A stretch of DNA of 13,851 nt from DAOVDI01 sp965373045 (lineage in GTDB: Bacteria; Acidobacteriota; Aminicenantia; Aminicenantales; Aminicenantaceae). Under the pieces are notes generated by a model. It did no database searches, had not been told where the DNA came from, and saw only the letters and a program-made list of their open reading frames with translations. Location: the NCBI GenBank assembly GCA_965373045.1, contig CBDVEQ010000052.1:1-13851 (forward strand), read 5' to 3'. Of the stretch, positions 7,489-13,851 are shown in pieces. Position 1 is the stretch's first letter. Each line of letters starts with the position of its first letter. The position numbers were made by a program, and so were the translations under genes.

Positions 7489-9537
7489 TTACTCCTCCTC
7501 CCTCAAAAGAAAATGAAAATCGGTCTTTAAAACATTGATAATCTGCGTCTGGTATGAATCGGCTTCTTCTGCAAGAAGAGTCTTGCTGGGATGACGAAAA
7601 ATAAAGCGAAATGAAAGACTCGCTTTTCCCTCAGGAATAGGGGAACCCGTAAACCTGTCTTGCAGATAAAATGACTCCAAAAAAGGAATTGACAGTTTTT
7701 CCACAGCCTGCTTGATATCCTGATAACGAACATCCTGATCAACGATAAAGGATACATCACGGCTCACACTGGGGAATCGTCCAATTGGCGAAAAATGAAA
7801 TGTTTGATGCTGTTTCTTGAAAAGGGTACTTAGATTCAACTCGGCAGCCCAAACCTTTCTTTTTATGGAATAAACATCAAGAATCTCTCTTTTGACCATG
7901 CCGAGATAACCGATTTTTTCTCCTTTTAAATTTATTAATAGTGCTTGTTCCTCCTCAAAAAAGCCTACTTCATTTGTCTTAAATGAAAAGGATTCATAAC
8001 CTAGCTGCGACATCAACGCTTCACAGGTCCCTTTCAAGTGAAAAAAATCCGCCTTCTTTCTTTTCTTCTGCCAGTGCTCAAATCCAACAAAACCTGTTGC
8101 TAAAAATGCAAGAGTTTGTACTTCATGAGTGTTGTCTTCCTGACTGAAATAAGTCTTTCCCACTTCAAAAATATGCACTCTATCAGCACCTCTGTTTATA
8201 TTCCAGGCAACATTTTCCAAAAGTCCACCGATCAGGGTGGTCCGCAATAGAGAAGCCACTGTGGAAATCGGATTTCGGATTGGAACAGGGACTTTTCCAC
8301 TTTTTAAAACCACTTCTTTTGCCGGATCATTAAAACTGAAATTCACAACCTCGTCATACCCGGAATGAAACATCATTCGTCGAAGCTCCTTGATGCGGAC
8401 CCGCTCCAGATCCATTCCCAGCTCCAGTTCTTTCACAGGAGGAAGAGTTAAAGGAATTTTGTCATATCCATAGAACCTGGCAATTTCTTCAATGATATCC
8501 GCCTCTCGTTCTATATCAATCCTGAAAGAAGGGACTTTTATCTGCCAGATCTTCTGTTGCTGCTGATCAATACTAAATCCCAACATGGTAAGCGTTCTTG
8601 TAATAAACTCTTCCTCGATATCCAACCCAAGAAGTTCTTTGATCCTATGGTGGCGAAGAACCACCGATTTTTCTTTTTTCGGGTTTGGGAAGACATCAAC
8701 AAGACCCTTGGTTATCTTTCCTCCGAACTGGACCAATAGAGAAGCCATCATCAGGGCCGCCTGCGGCGGAAAGGATATATCCGTACCCCTTTCAAATCGA
8801 TAGGACGCATCTGTTTGAACCCCGATTTTTTTCGCTGTTTTTCTTATGGAAACAGGATCAAAACACGCACTTTCAATGAAAACATCCGTGGTTGAGTCGG
8901 AAACGGCTGTTTCTTCGCCCCCGATGATTCCAGCCAGAGCAACCGGTTTCTTTTTATCCGCGATAACAAGCATCTCCGGAGTCAGGGATATTTCATTTCC
9001 CTCCAGATTTATTAATCGCTCTCCTTTGAATGCTTCTCGGACAATAATCTCTCCTCCCTCCAATTTGGCAAGGTCGAATGTATGAATAGGCTGGGCGGTT
9101 GAGAAAAGTACATAATTGCTGACATCCACGATATTATTAATTGGATTCAGGCCTATCGCCTTGATCCTCTGCCTTAGCCAATCAGGAGAAGGACCGATTT
9201 GGATATCCTTTACGATGATCCCAGTATAACGGGGACAAAGATTTTCGTCCAAGATATGAATGTCGATCAGATCCGATGTCTCAATGCCAATCTCTGATAT
9301 CGGCCACATCTGTTCTTCTAAAGGAAGATCGAGTTTAACAGAGAGTTCTCGGGCAATACCCAGGTGTCCCAGGGTATCTGGTCGATTGGCATATGTTTCC
9401 AAGTCCAAGATAAGATCATCATCCTTTTCTTCCCAGCTTTCCACCATAAGACCTATGCTCTCCATACAGTCTATCAGCTCAGAGGTGGACAAGTCCAGTT
9501 TGATATAATCCTTTAACCAGTTCGCGCTTATTTTCAT
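7489..9537 (-). CDS. pheT: Phenylalanine--tRNA ligase beta subunit, short form lacking the tRNA-binding OB domain
   Basis: Beta subunit of the (alpha-beta)2 Phe-tRNA synthetase. It supplies the editing site and the anticodon-side contacts. Seen in order: the B1 start MKISANWLKDYIKLDL, a direct jump at residues 35-50 to NRPDTLGHLGIAREL, the B3/B4 editing domain (about 100-265, with QPIHTFD and TDASYRFERG), B5 (about 290-362, VPSFRIDIEREADIIEEIARFYGYDKIP in part), the catalytic-like B6/B7 (about 375-575), and the C-terminal FDX-ACB domain B8 (about 582-677, GRFPSVSRDVSF). At 682 residues it is about 110 shorter than E. coli PheT (795), and the missing length matches the B2 tRNA_bind OB domain. 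The frame is intact, so this is a short form and not a broken gene. The ATG overlaps the pheS stop as ATGA; there is no strong Shine-Dalgarno, consistent with coupling to pheS. Confidence 0.95.
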   Translation of the reverse strand: MKISANWLKDYIKLDLSTSELIDCMESIGLMVESWEEKDDDLILDLETYANRPDTLGHLGIARELSVKLDLPLEEQMWPISEIGIETSDLIDIHILDENLCPRYTGIIVKDIQIGPSPDWLRQRIKAIGLNPINNIVDVSNYVLFSTAQPIHTFDLAKLEGGEIIVREAFKGERLINLEGNEISLTPEMLVIADKKKPVALAGIIGGEETAVSDSTTDVFIESACFDPVSIRKTAKKIGVQTDASYRFERGTDISFPPQAALMMASLLVQFGGKITKGLVDVFPNPKKEKSVVLRHHRIKELLGLDIEEEFITRTLTMLGFSIDQQQQKIWQIKVPSFRIDIEREADIIEEIARFYGYDKIPLTLPPVKELELGMDLERVRIKELRRMMFHSGYDEVVNFSFNDPAKEVVLKSGKVPVPIRNPISTVASLLRTTLIGGLLENVAWNINRGADRVHIFEVGKTYFSQEDNTHEVQTLAFLATGFVGFEHWQKKRKKADFFHLKGTCEALMSQLGYESFSFKTNEVGFFEEEQALLINLKGEKIGYLGMVKREILDVYSIKRKVWAAELNLSTLFKKQHQTFHFSPIGRFPSVSRDVSFIVDQDVRYQDIKQAVEKLSIPFLESFYLQDRFTGSPIPEGKASLSFRFIFRHPSKTLLAEEADSYQTQIINVLKTDFHFLLREEE

Positions 9538-10568
9538 TTTCTTGAAAACTCTCGTATAAATCTCAGATCATTCTCATAAAATAATCTCATGTCCGGAATC
9601 TGATACTCAAACATCGCCGTCCGGTCTATCCCCATCCCGAAGGCAAAACCAGAATATTTTTCTGGATTGATATTAACATTCTTTAAAACCTGGGGATCGA
9701 CCATTCCCGCTCCCAGAATTTCCACCCAACCGGTACCTCCGCATACCCGGCAATCGTCTTTCTTTCCATTACAAACTGTACAGCTGATATCTACTTCAGC
9801 AGAAGGTTCTGTAAAGGGGAAAAAACTTGGCCTGAAGCGTATCTTGATCTTGTTATGAAACATGGCTTTCAGAAAAAAGTCCAGGGTGCCTTTTAGATCG
9901 GCAAATGTGATGCCCAGATCAACGACCAGCCCTTCCACCTGAAAAAACATAGGTGTGTGAGTCGGATCAGGAGTTTCTTTCCGGAAAACTTTTCCGGGAA
10001 TGATGATCCTTATGGGAGGTGTTTTCTTTTCCATCACCCTTATCTGACCGGGAGAGGTGTGCGTCCTAAGCAGCAGGTTATCATTGATATAAAGTGTGTC
10101 CCAATCATCCCGTGCCGGATGGTGGGGAGGAAAGTTCAGTGCCTCAAAATTGTAATAATCCGTCTCGATCTCCGGACCATCCTCGATAGAAAATCCCATT
10201 CGTAAAAAAATATCTTCCATTTTTTCCTGAAAGACTCTCAGGGGATGAGGAGCGCCCCAGTAAAATTTTGTGCCGGGAAGAGTGAGGTCCACAGCTTTAA
10301 CATGCTTTTTTGGCTTCTGAAAAGTATCCTGAAGCTTCTGAAGCTCGTCATGGATATGATCTTTGAATGCATTTATCAACTGGCCTGCATCACGCTTTGC
10401 TTCATTTGGCAAAGTTTTGAGCTGATCCATAAGACCGGCCACATAACCTTTTTTCCGGCTTAAATAAAGATTCCGGAGTTTTTGAAGCGCATTACTATCA
10501 CGAACCTCGGATACAGATTCTTTAAATTCTTTTCGATACTGTTCTATCCTGCTTTTTAGATCCTTCAT
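9534..10568 (-). CDS. pheS: Phenylalanine--tRNA ligase alpha subunit
   Basis: Catalytic alpha subunit of Phe-tRNA synthetase, which activates Phe and charges tRNA-Phe. Its 344 residues are of normal size. An N-terminal coiled-coil tRNA-binding arm (about 1-90) precedes the class II catalytic core: motif 1 around GFSIEDGPEIETDYYNFEAL (125-144), motif 2 with LLRTHTSPGQIRVM (166-179) and VFRKETPDPTHTPMFFQVEG (194-213), and motif 3 with YSGFAFGMGIDRTAM (305-319). A CxxC-x6-CxxC cluster (C263, C266, C273, C276) sits between AEVDIS and GWVEILG, as in the Cys-bearing subset of bacterial PheS, and may bind a metal. The usual GCGMVHP reads GAGMVDP here. The ATG lies 18 nt after rplT and has no clear Shine-Dalgarno. 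The stop overlaps the pheT start. Confidence 0.97.
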   Translation of the reverse strand: MKDLKSRIEQYRKEFKESVSEVRDSNALQKLRNLYLSRKKGYVAGLMDQLKTLPNEAKRDAGQLINAFKDHIHDELQKLQDTFQKPKKHVKAVDLTLPGTKFYWGAPHPLRVFQEKMEDIFLRMGFSIEDGPEIETDYYNFEALNFPPHHPARDDWDTLYINDNLLLRTHTSPGQIRVMEKKTPPIRIIIPGKVFRKETPDPTHTPMFFQVEGLVVDLGITFADLKGTLDFFLKAMFHNKIKIRFRPSFFPFTEPSAEVDISCTVCNGKKDDCRVCGGTGWVEILGAGMVDPQVLKNVNINPEKYSGFAFGMGIDRTAMFEYQIPDMRLFYENDLRFIREFSRK

Positions 10569-10586
10569 CTGACTAAATAGAGTCGA

Positions 10587-10943
10587 TCAAGCACTCTCTT
10601 TCTTGACTTTCTGTACTAACTGCATAAAAGTTTGAGGCGAATTGACTGCGATATCGGCCAGAATCTTCCGGTCGAGCTCGATGTTCATTTTTTTCAAGCC
10701 GTGAATAAAGCGGCTGTAGGAAAGCCCGTTGCTTTGGGCTGCCGCTTTGATCCTGATGATCCAGAGCCGTCTGAAATCTCTTTTTTTGGTTCTTCTGTCC
10801 CTATAGGAATACTGGAGAGATTTTTCAACAGCCTCCTTGGCTGTCTTATAATTATGTCTTCTCGCTCCCCAAAATCCTTTCGCGAGCTTTAAGATCTTTG
10901 ATCTTCTTTTACGCCTTTTTATTCCTCTTGTAACTCGTGGCAT
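10587..10943 (-). CDS. rplT: 50S ribosomal protein L20
   Basis: L20 binds 23S rRNA early in large-subunit assembly. Its 118 residues match the family exactly in length and pattern: the basic N-terminal arm MPRVTRGIKRRKRRSKILKL, then AKGFWGARRHNYKTAKEAV, YRDRRTKKRDFRRLWIIRI, NGLSYSRFIHGLKK, and LDRKILADIAV. An AAGGAGA Shine-Dalgarno lies about 7 nt before the ATG. It follows rpmI after 92 nt. In E. coli, L20 represses rpmI-rplT translation by binding the mRNA; whether this happens here cannot be judged from the sequence. Confidence 0.98.
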   Translation of the reverse strand: MPRVTRGIKRRKRRSKILKLAKGFWGARRHNYKTAKEAVEKSLQYSYRDRRTKKRDFRRLWIIRIKAAAQSNGLSYSRFIHGLKKMNIELDRKILADIAVNSPQTFMQLVQKVKKESA

Positions 10944-11035
10944 TGTTATCTCCTTTTGCTAAAATCCTATGGAAGAATATATCTATACTCCACAATCAGC
11001 ATAAAATATTCCCAATGAACGCTTGGACAAAAACT
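10944..11035 (-). other. Intergenic gap between rpmI and rplT
   Basis: A 92-nt, AT-rich gap, longer than most junctions in this cluster. On the minus strand a short stem TCCAA-GCGTTCA-TTGGG (about 11026-11010) with one G-T pair can form just after the rpmI stop, with no U-run after it, so it is not a terminator. TTGTCC followed 16 nt later by TATTTT is a weak promoter-like pair. I can support only the rplT Shine-Dalgarno (AAGGAGA) near the left end. Confidence 0.35.
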
Positions 11036-11236
11036 CTAAAAGTCGTATGGCAGCATCTTTTTGACCCTGCTCCGATCTGCGTCACTGATAAGACCGGCCT
11101 TGCCCAATTCTCTTTTTCTTTTTGCTGACTTTTTTGTGAGAATATGGCTTTTATATGCTTTGCTCCTAACGATCTTCTTTTTTGCTGTTACTTTGAACCT
11201 CTTTTGGGCTCCCTTGTGTGTCTTTTGTTTTGGCAT
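11036..11236 (-). CDS. rpmI: 50S ribosomal protein L35
   Basis: L35 is a small basic protein of the large ribosomal subunit. The 66 residues are full length and show the family pattern: MPKQKTHKGAQKRFKVTAK at the N-terminus (usually MPKMKTHRGAAKRFK), HILTKKSAKRKRELGK in the centre, and DRSRVKKMLPY at the end. AGGAGG lies 6 nt upstream of the ATG. The first 71 bases overlap the 3' end of infC in a different frame, so its ribosome binding site lies inside infC and ribosomes finishing infC terminate within rpmI. Confidence 0.97.
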   Translation of the reverse strand: MPKQKTHKGAQKRFKVTAKKKIVRSKAYKSHILTKKSAKRKRELGKAGLISDADRSRVKKMLPYDF

Positions 11237-11789
11237 CTTTTCCTCCTGACTTCGTAGGGCTCAACAGGGCAGAAATGGCCCAGCTTTGAGTGCGGATACT
11301 TCCGTCTTGGCGCCCGATATCTTTGGTATCTTCAAAAACTCTATCCAGAATCAATCTAGCCAATTCAGGTTTTGCTTTTTCTCTTCCACGGAGCATAACC
11401 GTGATTTTGACTTTATTTCCGTCATTAAGAAATCTCTGAACATGCCGCATTTTAAAATTATAATCGTGTATACTGATTTTCGGCCGGAATTTAATTTCTT
11501 TGACCTGAATTTGTTTCTGATGCTTTTTTGCTTCATGTTCTTTTTTATGAATTTCATACAGGTACTTGCCGTAGTCCATGATCCGGCAGACTGGAGGCTC
11601 AGCCTGTGGTGCCACCTCAACAAGATCATATCCCCTGTCTTTTGCCAAGGCCAAAGCCTCAGAGGTGGGCATGATCCCCAGCTGCTTCTTCTCATCATCA
11701 ATGATCCTCACTTTTTCCTCTCTTATCATTTCGTTGATCCTGTGTGGCTTCTGCTTCCTCTTTCCGGGATAATATGTTCGTCTTCTGAT
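11166..11789 (-). CDS. infC: Translation initiation factor IF-3, AUC start
   Basis: IF-3 binds the 30S subunit, prevents premature 50S joining and rejects wrong start codons and initiator tRNAs. Numbered from the proposed start, the N-domain runs from RINEMIR (18-24) through DLVEVAPQAEPPVCRIMDYG (55-74), and the C-domain contains IQVKEIKFRP (about 94-103), HVQRFLNDGNKVKITVMLRGRE (about 116-137) and SALLSPTK (173-180). A 27-residue polar tail follows, giving 207 residues. No ATG, GTG or TTG lies between the very strong AAGGAGG (11802-11796) and RINE. An ATC at 11789 sits 6 nt after the Shine-Dalgarno, with another ATC at 11792 closer than ideal. An ATG at 11822 in frame would lie inside thrS, lacks a Shine-Dalgarno and would put the AAGGAGG inside the coding region. 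The stretch just before SALLSPTK lacks the usual EGR signature. Confidence 0.9.
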   Translation of the reverse strand: MRRRTYYPGKRKQKPHRINEMIREEKVRIIDDEKKQLGIMPTSEALALAKDRGYDLVEVAPQAEPPVCRIMDYGKYLYEIHKKEHEAKKHQKQIQVKEIKFRPKISIHDYNFKMRHVQRFLNDGNKVKITVMLRGREKAKPELARLILDRVFEDTKDIGRQDGSIRTQSWAISALLSPTKSGGKDAKTKDTQGSPKEVQSNSKKEDR

Positions 11790-11802
11790 GATGGACCTCC
11801 TT
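11787..11802 (-). promoter_or_regulatory. infC ribosome binding site and AUC start
   Basis: AAGGAGG (11802-11796) overlaps the thrS stop TAA and is followed by TCC ATC ATC in the infC frame. The second ATC (11789-11787) has a 6-nt spacing. Non-AUG infC starts are known to mediate autoregulation, because IF-3 itself discriminates against them (AUU in E. coli). The exact choice between the two ATC codons cannot be settled by reading. Confidence 0.75.
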
Positions 11803-13720
11803 AGAATTCTACGCTCAAACATCTATTTTGAATGAAATCTGTGACTTTTTCAAGAAAATCATCGATCTCGATCTGACCAATATCACCTATAGTGTGAACT
11901 CTGAGTGAAGCAGTATTGCTGGATATCTCCTTGTCGCCGATAACGAGAATCAGCGGGATCTTATTGGATTCTGCATGCCTGATCTTATATCCCATCTTTT
12001 CTCTGCGTGAATCGATCTCCGATCTTATTCCTTTTTCCTTAAAGGTGTTATTGAGCTTGGCGGCATATTTATTATGACGATCAGCAATAGGAATGATTAT
12101 CACCTGGACAGGCGCCATCCACAATGGAAAATTCCCGTTATAATGCTCGATCAAGATACCAAAAAATCTTTCCAAAGAACCAAGAAGGGCACGGTGTATC
12201 ATAAAGGGTCTATGATACTTCCCGTCCTCCCCGACATAATGGATATTGAACCTTTCAGATAGATTGAAATCCAATTGGATGGTCGTACACTGCCAGGACC
12301 TCTGGAGCGCATCCCTGATCTTGATGTCTATTTTCGGCCCATAAAAAACACCTTCTCCGATGTCTACACGGAATTCCAGTCCAACATTTTTTAAGGCACC
12401 TTCAAGTGCTTTTGTCGCTTTGTCCCAGTCTTCCAGAGCACCGACATATTTTGCCGGACAGGTCGATAGAAAGACATCAAATTCCTTGAATCCAAATGTG
12501 TTTAACATACGCAGGGCCAAAGCTATGGTGTTTTTGATCTCTTCCTCAAGCTGGTCGGGACGACAGAATATATGGGCATCATCCTGAGTGAAACCTCGAG
12601 CCCTCATCAGACCGTGAAGGACTCCGCTTCGCTCATAACGGTAAACCGTTCCCAGTTCCGCCCATCTAAGCGGGAGATCTCTGTAACTTCGCTGCCTGGA
12701 GTTAAAGACCATGATATGAAAGGGACAATTCATGGGTTTGAGCTGATATTGGATCTCGTCGGTCTCGAAAGGGGGATACATTGCATCATAAAACTCCGTA
12801 TGCCCGCTACGCTTCCAGACATCCAATTTTGCAATATGGGGAGAAAAAAGCATTTTATATCCAGCTTTAAAATGCTCTTCACGCCAATAATCTTCAATAG
12901 CATACCTGATCGCTCCTCCTTTTGCATGCCAGAGGATCAGACCAGCCCCCAGGTCTTCATGAAAGCTGAACAGATCCAGCTCCGGTCCCAGCTTTCGATG
13001 ATCTCTTTTTTTTGCCTCCTCGATCAAGGCCAGATGTTTGTCAAGCTCGTCTTTACTGAAAAACACCGTGCCGTAGATCCTTTGCATCTGCTTTCCCTTT
13101 TCCTCTCCTTTCCAGTAGGCACCAGAAACAGATAGGATCTTGAAATGCTTGATCATTCCGGTCGTTGGAATGTGGGGTCCCAGACAAAAATCTATGAAAT
13201 CACCCTGGCGATAACAGGAAACCGTATCCCCGCCTTTTTCCTGGATCAGCTCATCCTTAAGGTCGTGTTTCAAGTCCTGGAACAACTTCCGGGCATTTTC
13301 TTTAGGATAATCCTCCTTTTTTATGACGAAATCCTTTGCTGCTAGTTCCCGCATCCTCTTTTCTATTATTACAAGATCGTCGTTAGTAAAAGGTGTTTCT
13401 CTGAGAAAATCATAATAAAAACCATTTTCAACCGCAGGCCCTATACCAGTCTGAGTCCCGGGAAAAAGGTCAAGCACAGCCTGGGCAAGAAGATGCGCTG
13501 TAGAATGGCGCAGGATATCCAATGTATTATGAGAATCAGGATAATGCCATGTCACCTCGGAATCCTGCTCCAGAATATGGCCCAGCGTAACGATCTCACT
13601 ATTAACTTCAGCAAAAACCGGAGAGACTTCTCCTCCGTCGCGGGAAATCAATTCAGACAGAACCGTGCCCTTCTTTACGGATAAAACAGACTTCTCCAGT
13701 TTGATCTTAATCATGTCCAT
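11801..13720 (-). CDS. thrS: Threonine--tRNA ligase
   Basis: Class II synthetase that charges tRNA-Thr and edits mis-charged Ser. Its 639 residues are close to the E. coli length (642). Domain order: TGS (about 1-62), editing domain with HSTAH (72-76) and DFCLGPH (177-183, C179 and H183), catalytic core with the zinc ligands C332 (MNCPFH), H383 (QDDAHIF) and H509 (MIHRALLG), motif 2 YRYERSGVLHGLMRARGF (360-377), motif 3 HRALLGSLERFFGILIEHY (509-527), and a C-terminal anticodon-binding domain ending around DDFLEKV. No clear Shine-Dalgarno precedes the ATG at 13720. An ATG two codons later (13714) is an equal alternative. It is probably the first protein gene of the unit, lying 75 nt after a tRNA. 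The stop overlaps the infC Shine-Dalgarno. Confidence 0.97.
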   Translation of the reverse strand: MDMIKIKLEKSVLSVKKGTVLSELISRDGGEVSPVFAEVNSEIVTLGHILEQDSEVTWHYPDSHNTLDILRHSTAHLLAQAVLDLFPGTQTGIGPAVENGFYYDFLRETPFTNDDLVIIEKRMRELAAKDFVIKKEDYPKENARKLFQDLKHDLKDELIQEKGGDTVSCYRQGDFIDFCLGPHIPTTGMIKHFKILSVSGAYWKGEEKGKQMQRIYGTVFFSKDELDKHLALIEEAKKRDHRKLGPELDLFSFHEDLGAGLILWHAKGGAIRYAIEDYWREEHFKAGYKMLFSPHIAKLDVWKRSGHTEFYDAMYPPFETDEIQYQLKPMNCPFHIMVFNSRQRSYRDLPLRWAELGTVYRYERSGVLHGLMRARGFTQDDAHIFCRPDQLEEEIKNTIALALRMLNTFGFKEFDVFLSTCPAKYVGALEDWDKATKALEGALKNVGLEFRVDIGEGVFYGPKIDIKIRDALQRSWQCTTIQLDFNLSERFNIHYVGEDGKYHRPFMIHRALLGSLERFFGILIEHYNGNFPLWMAPVQVIIIPIADRHNKYAAKLNNTFKEKGIRSEIDSRREKMGYKIRHAESNKIPLILVIGDKEISSNTASLRVHTIGDIGQIEIDDFLEKVTDFIQNRCLSVEF

Positions 13721-13795
13721 TGATTTTCTACACTATACAATTCACATTCCAGCTAACCTGCTTTATTCAGGTTAAATACGGTCTCCAAATAAAAA
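13721..13795 (-). other. Leader between tRNA-Val and thrS, with a 7-bp dyad
   Basis: This 75-nt spacer contains a perfect inverted repeat, TAACCTG-N7-CAGGTTA, at 13754-13774. It is not followed by a U-run on either strand, so it is not a rho-independent terminator; it could be an operator or an RNA stem. A TATAGT hexamer (about 13738-13733) resembles a -10 box very close to the thrS start, but no recognisable -35 lies at the right distance. No T-box leader is visible, as the gap is too short. Confidence 0.4.
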
Positions 13796-13851
13796 TGGTA
13801 GGCGCGGAGGGGATCGAACCCTCGACTTCTTCCGCGTCAAGGAAGCACTCT
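13796..13851 (-). tRNA. tRNA-Val (anticodon GAC), 5' end outside the window
   Basis: The last 56 bases are the 3' part of a tRNA on the minus strand. The anticodon arm is CTTCC-TTGACGC-GGAAG with anticodon GAC (plus-strand gtc at 13836-13838), which reads Val codons GUC and GUU. A five-base variable region and a T arm with stem GAGGG/CCCTC and loop TTCGATC follow, then the 3' acceptor strand CGCGCCT, discriminator A and an encoded CCA (13796-13798). The D arm and 5' acceptor strand lie beyond the window edge, so the acceptor pairing cannot be checked. Confidence 0.93.

Noticed and set aside
11166..11330. Frameshift in the 3' end of infC
   Set aside because: The SALLSPTK ending aligns with the IF-3 consensus in the unbroken frame, and neither alternative frame gives a better match.
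11286..11804. 172-codon open frame on the plus strand opposite infC
   Set aside because: Hydrophobic shadow of the Lys/Glu-rich infC frame; no independent support.
13754..13774. Rho-independent terminator after the tRNA
   Set aside because: The 7-bp stem is not followed by a T-run in either direction.
1..13851. Mobile element, CRISPR array, toxin-antitoxin or phage-defence genes
   Set aside because: All coding space is filled by recognisable housekeeping genes; no direct repeat arrays, transposase motifs or unassigned long open frames were seen.

Overview
This is an ordinary bacterial housekeeping stretch. Fourteen protein genes are packed head to tail, all on the minus strand, with a partial tRNA-Val at the right edge. 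Reading in the direction of transcription (right to left): tRNA-Val(GAC), thrS, infC, rpmI, rplT, pheS, pheT, a zapB-like coiled-coil gene, zapA, rny (RNase Y), the TIGR00282/YmdB phosphodiesterase gene, xseA, xseB, an ispA-type prenyl diphosphate synthase gene, and dxs. The dxs stop codon lies ten bases from the left edge. I saw no insertion sequence, CRISPR array, phage gene or clear rho-independent terminator.

The right half (about 7.5-13.8 kb) is a translation block: Thr-tRNA synthetase, initiation factor 3, ribosomal proteins L35 and L20, and both Phe-tRNA synthetase subunits. The middle (about 6.9-7.5 kb) holds two small division-type coiled-coil proteins. The left half (0-6.8 kb) joins RNA decay (RNase Y), a metallophosphoesterase, exonuclease VII (both subunits) and the start of the non-mevalonate isoprenoid pathway. 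Most junctions overlap or are separated by 1-20 bases, which suggests extensive co-transcription and translational coupling. The only larger gaps are 75 nt before thrS, 92 nt before rplT and 134 nt before rny. The last is the most natural place for an internal promoter, although I cannot see a convincing one.

The order rny - ymdB - xseA - xseB - ispA - dxs, next to a thrS - infC - rpmI - rplT - pheST - zapBA block, together with a DXP pathway and moderate GC (mid-forties by eye), suggests a diderm lineage of the former Deltaproteobacteria, Acidobacteria or Aminicenantes type. I cannot resolve the phylum from sequence alone.

I did not find a new multi-gene system. The points worth a second look are in the details. 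infC appears to start at a non-canonical AUC codon and runs 71 bases out of frame into rpmI. PheT appears to lack its N-terminal tRNA-binding OB domain. The prenyl synthase has a shortened segment after its second Asp-rich motif. The rny ribosome binding site can fold into a hairpin. Several starts are GTG or TTG and were chosen from Shine-Dalgarno position.
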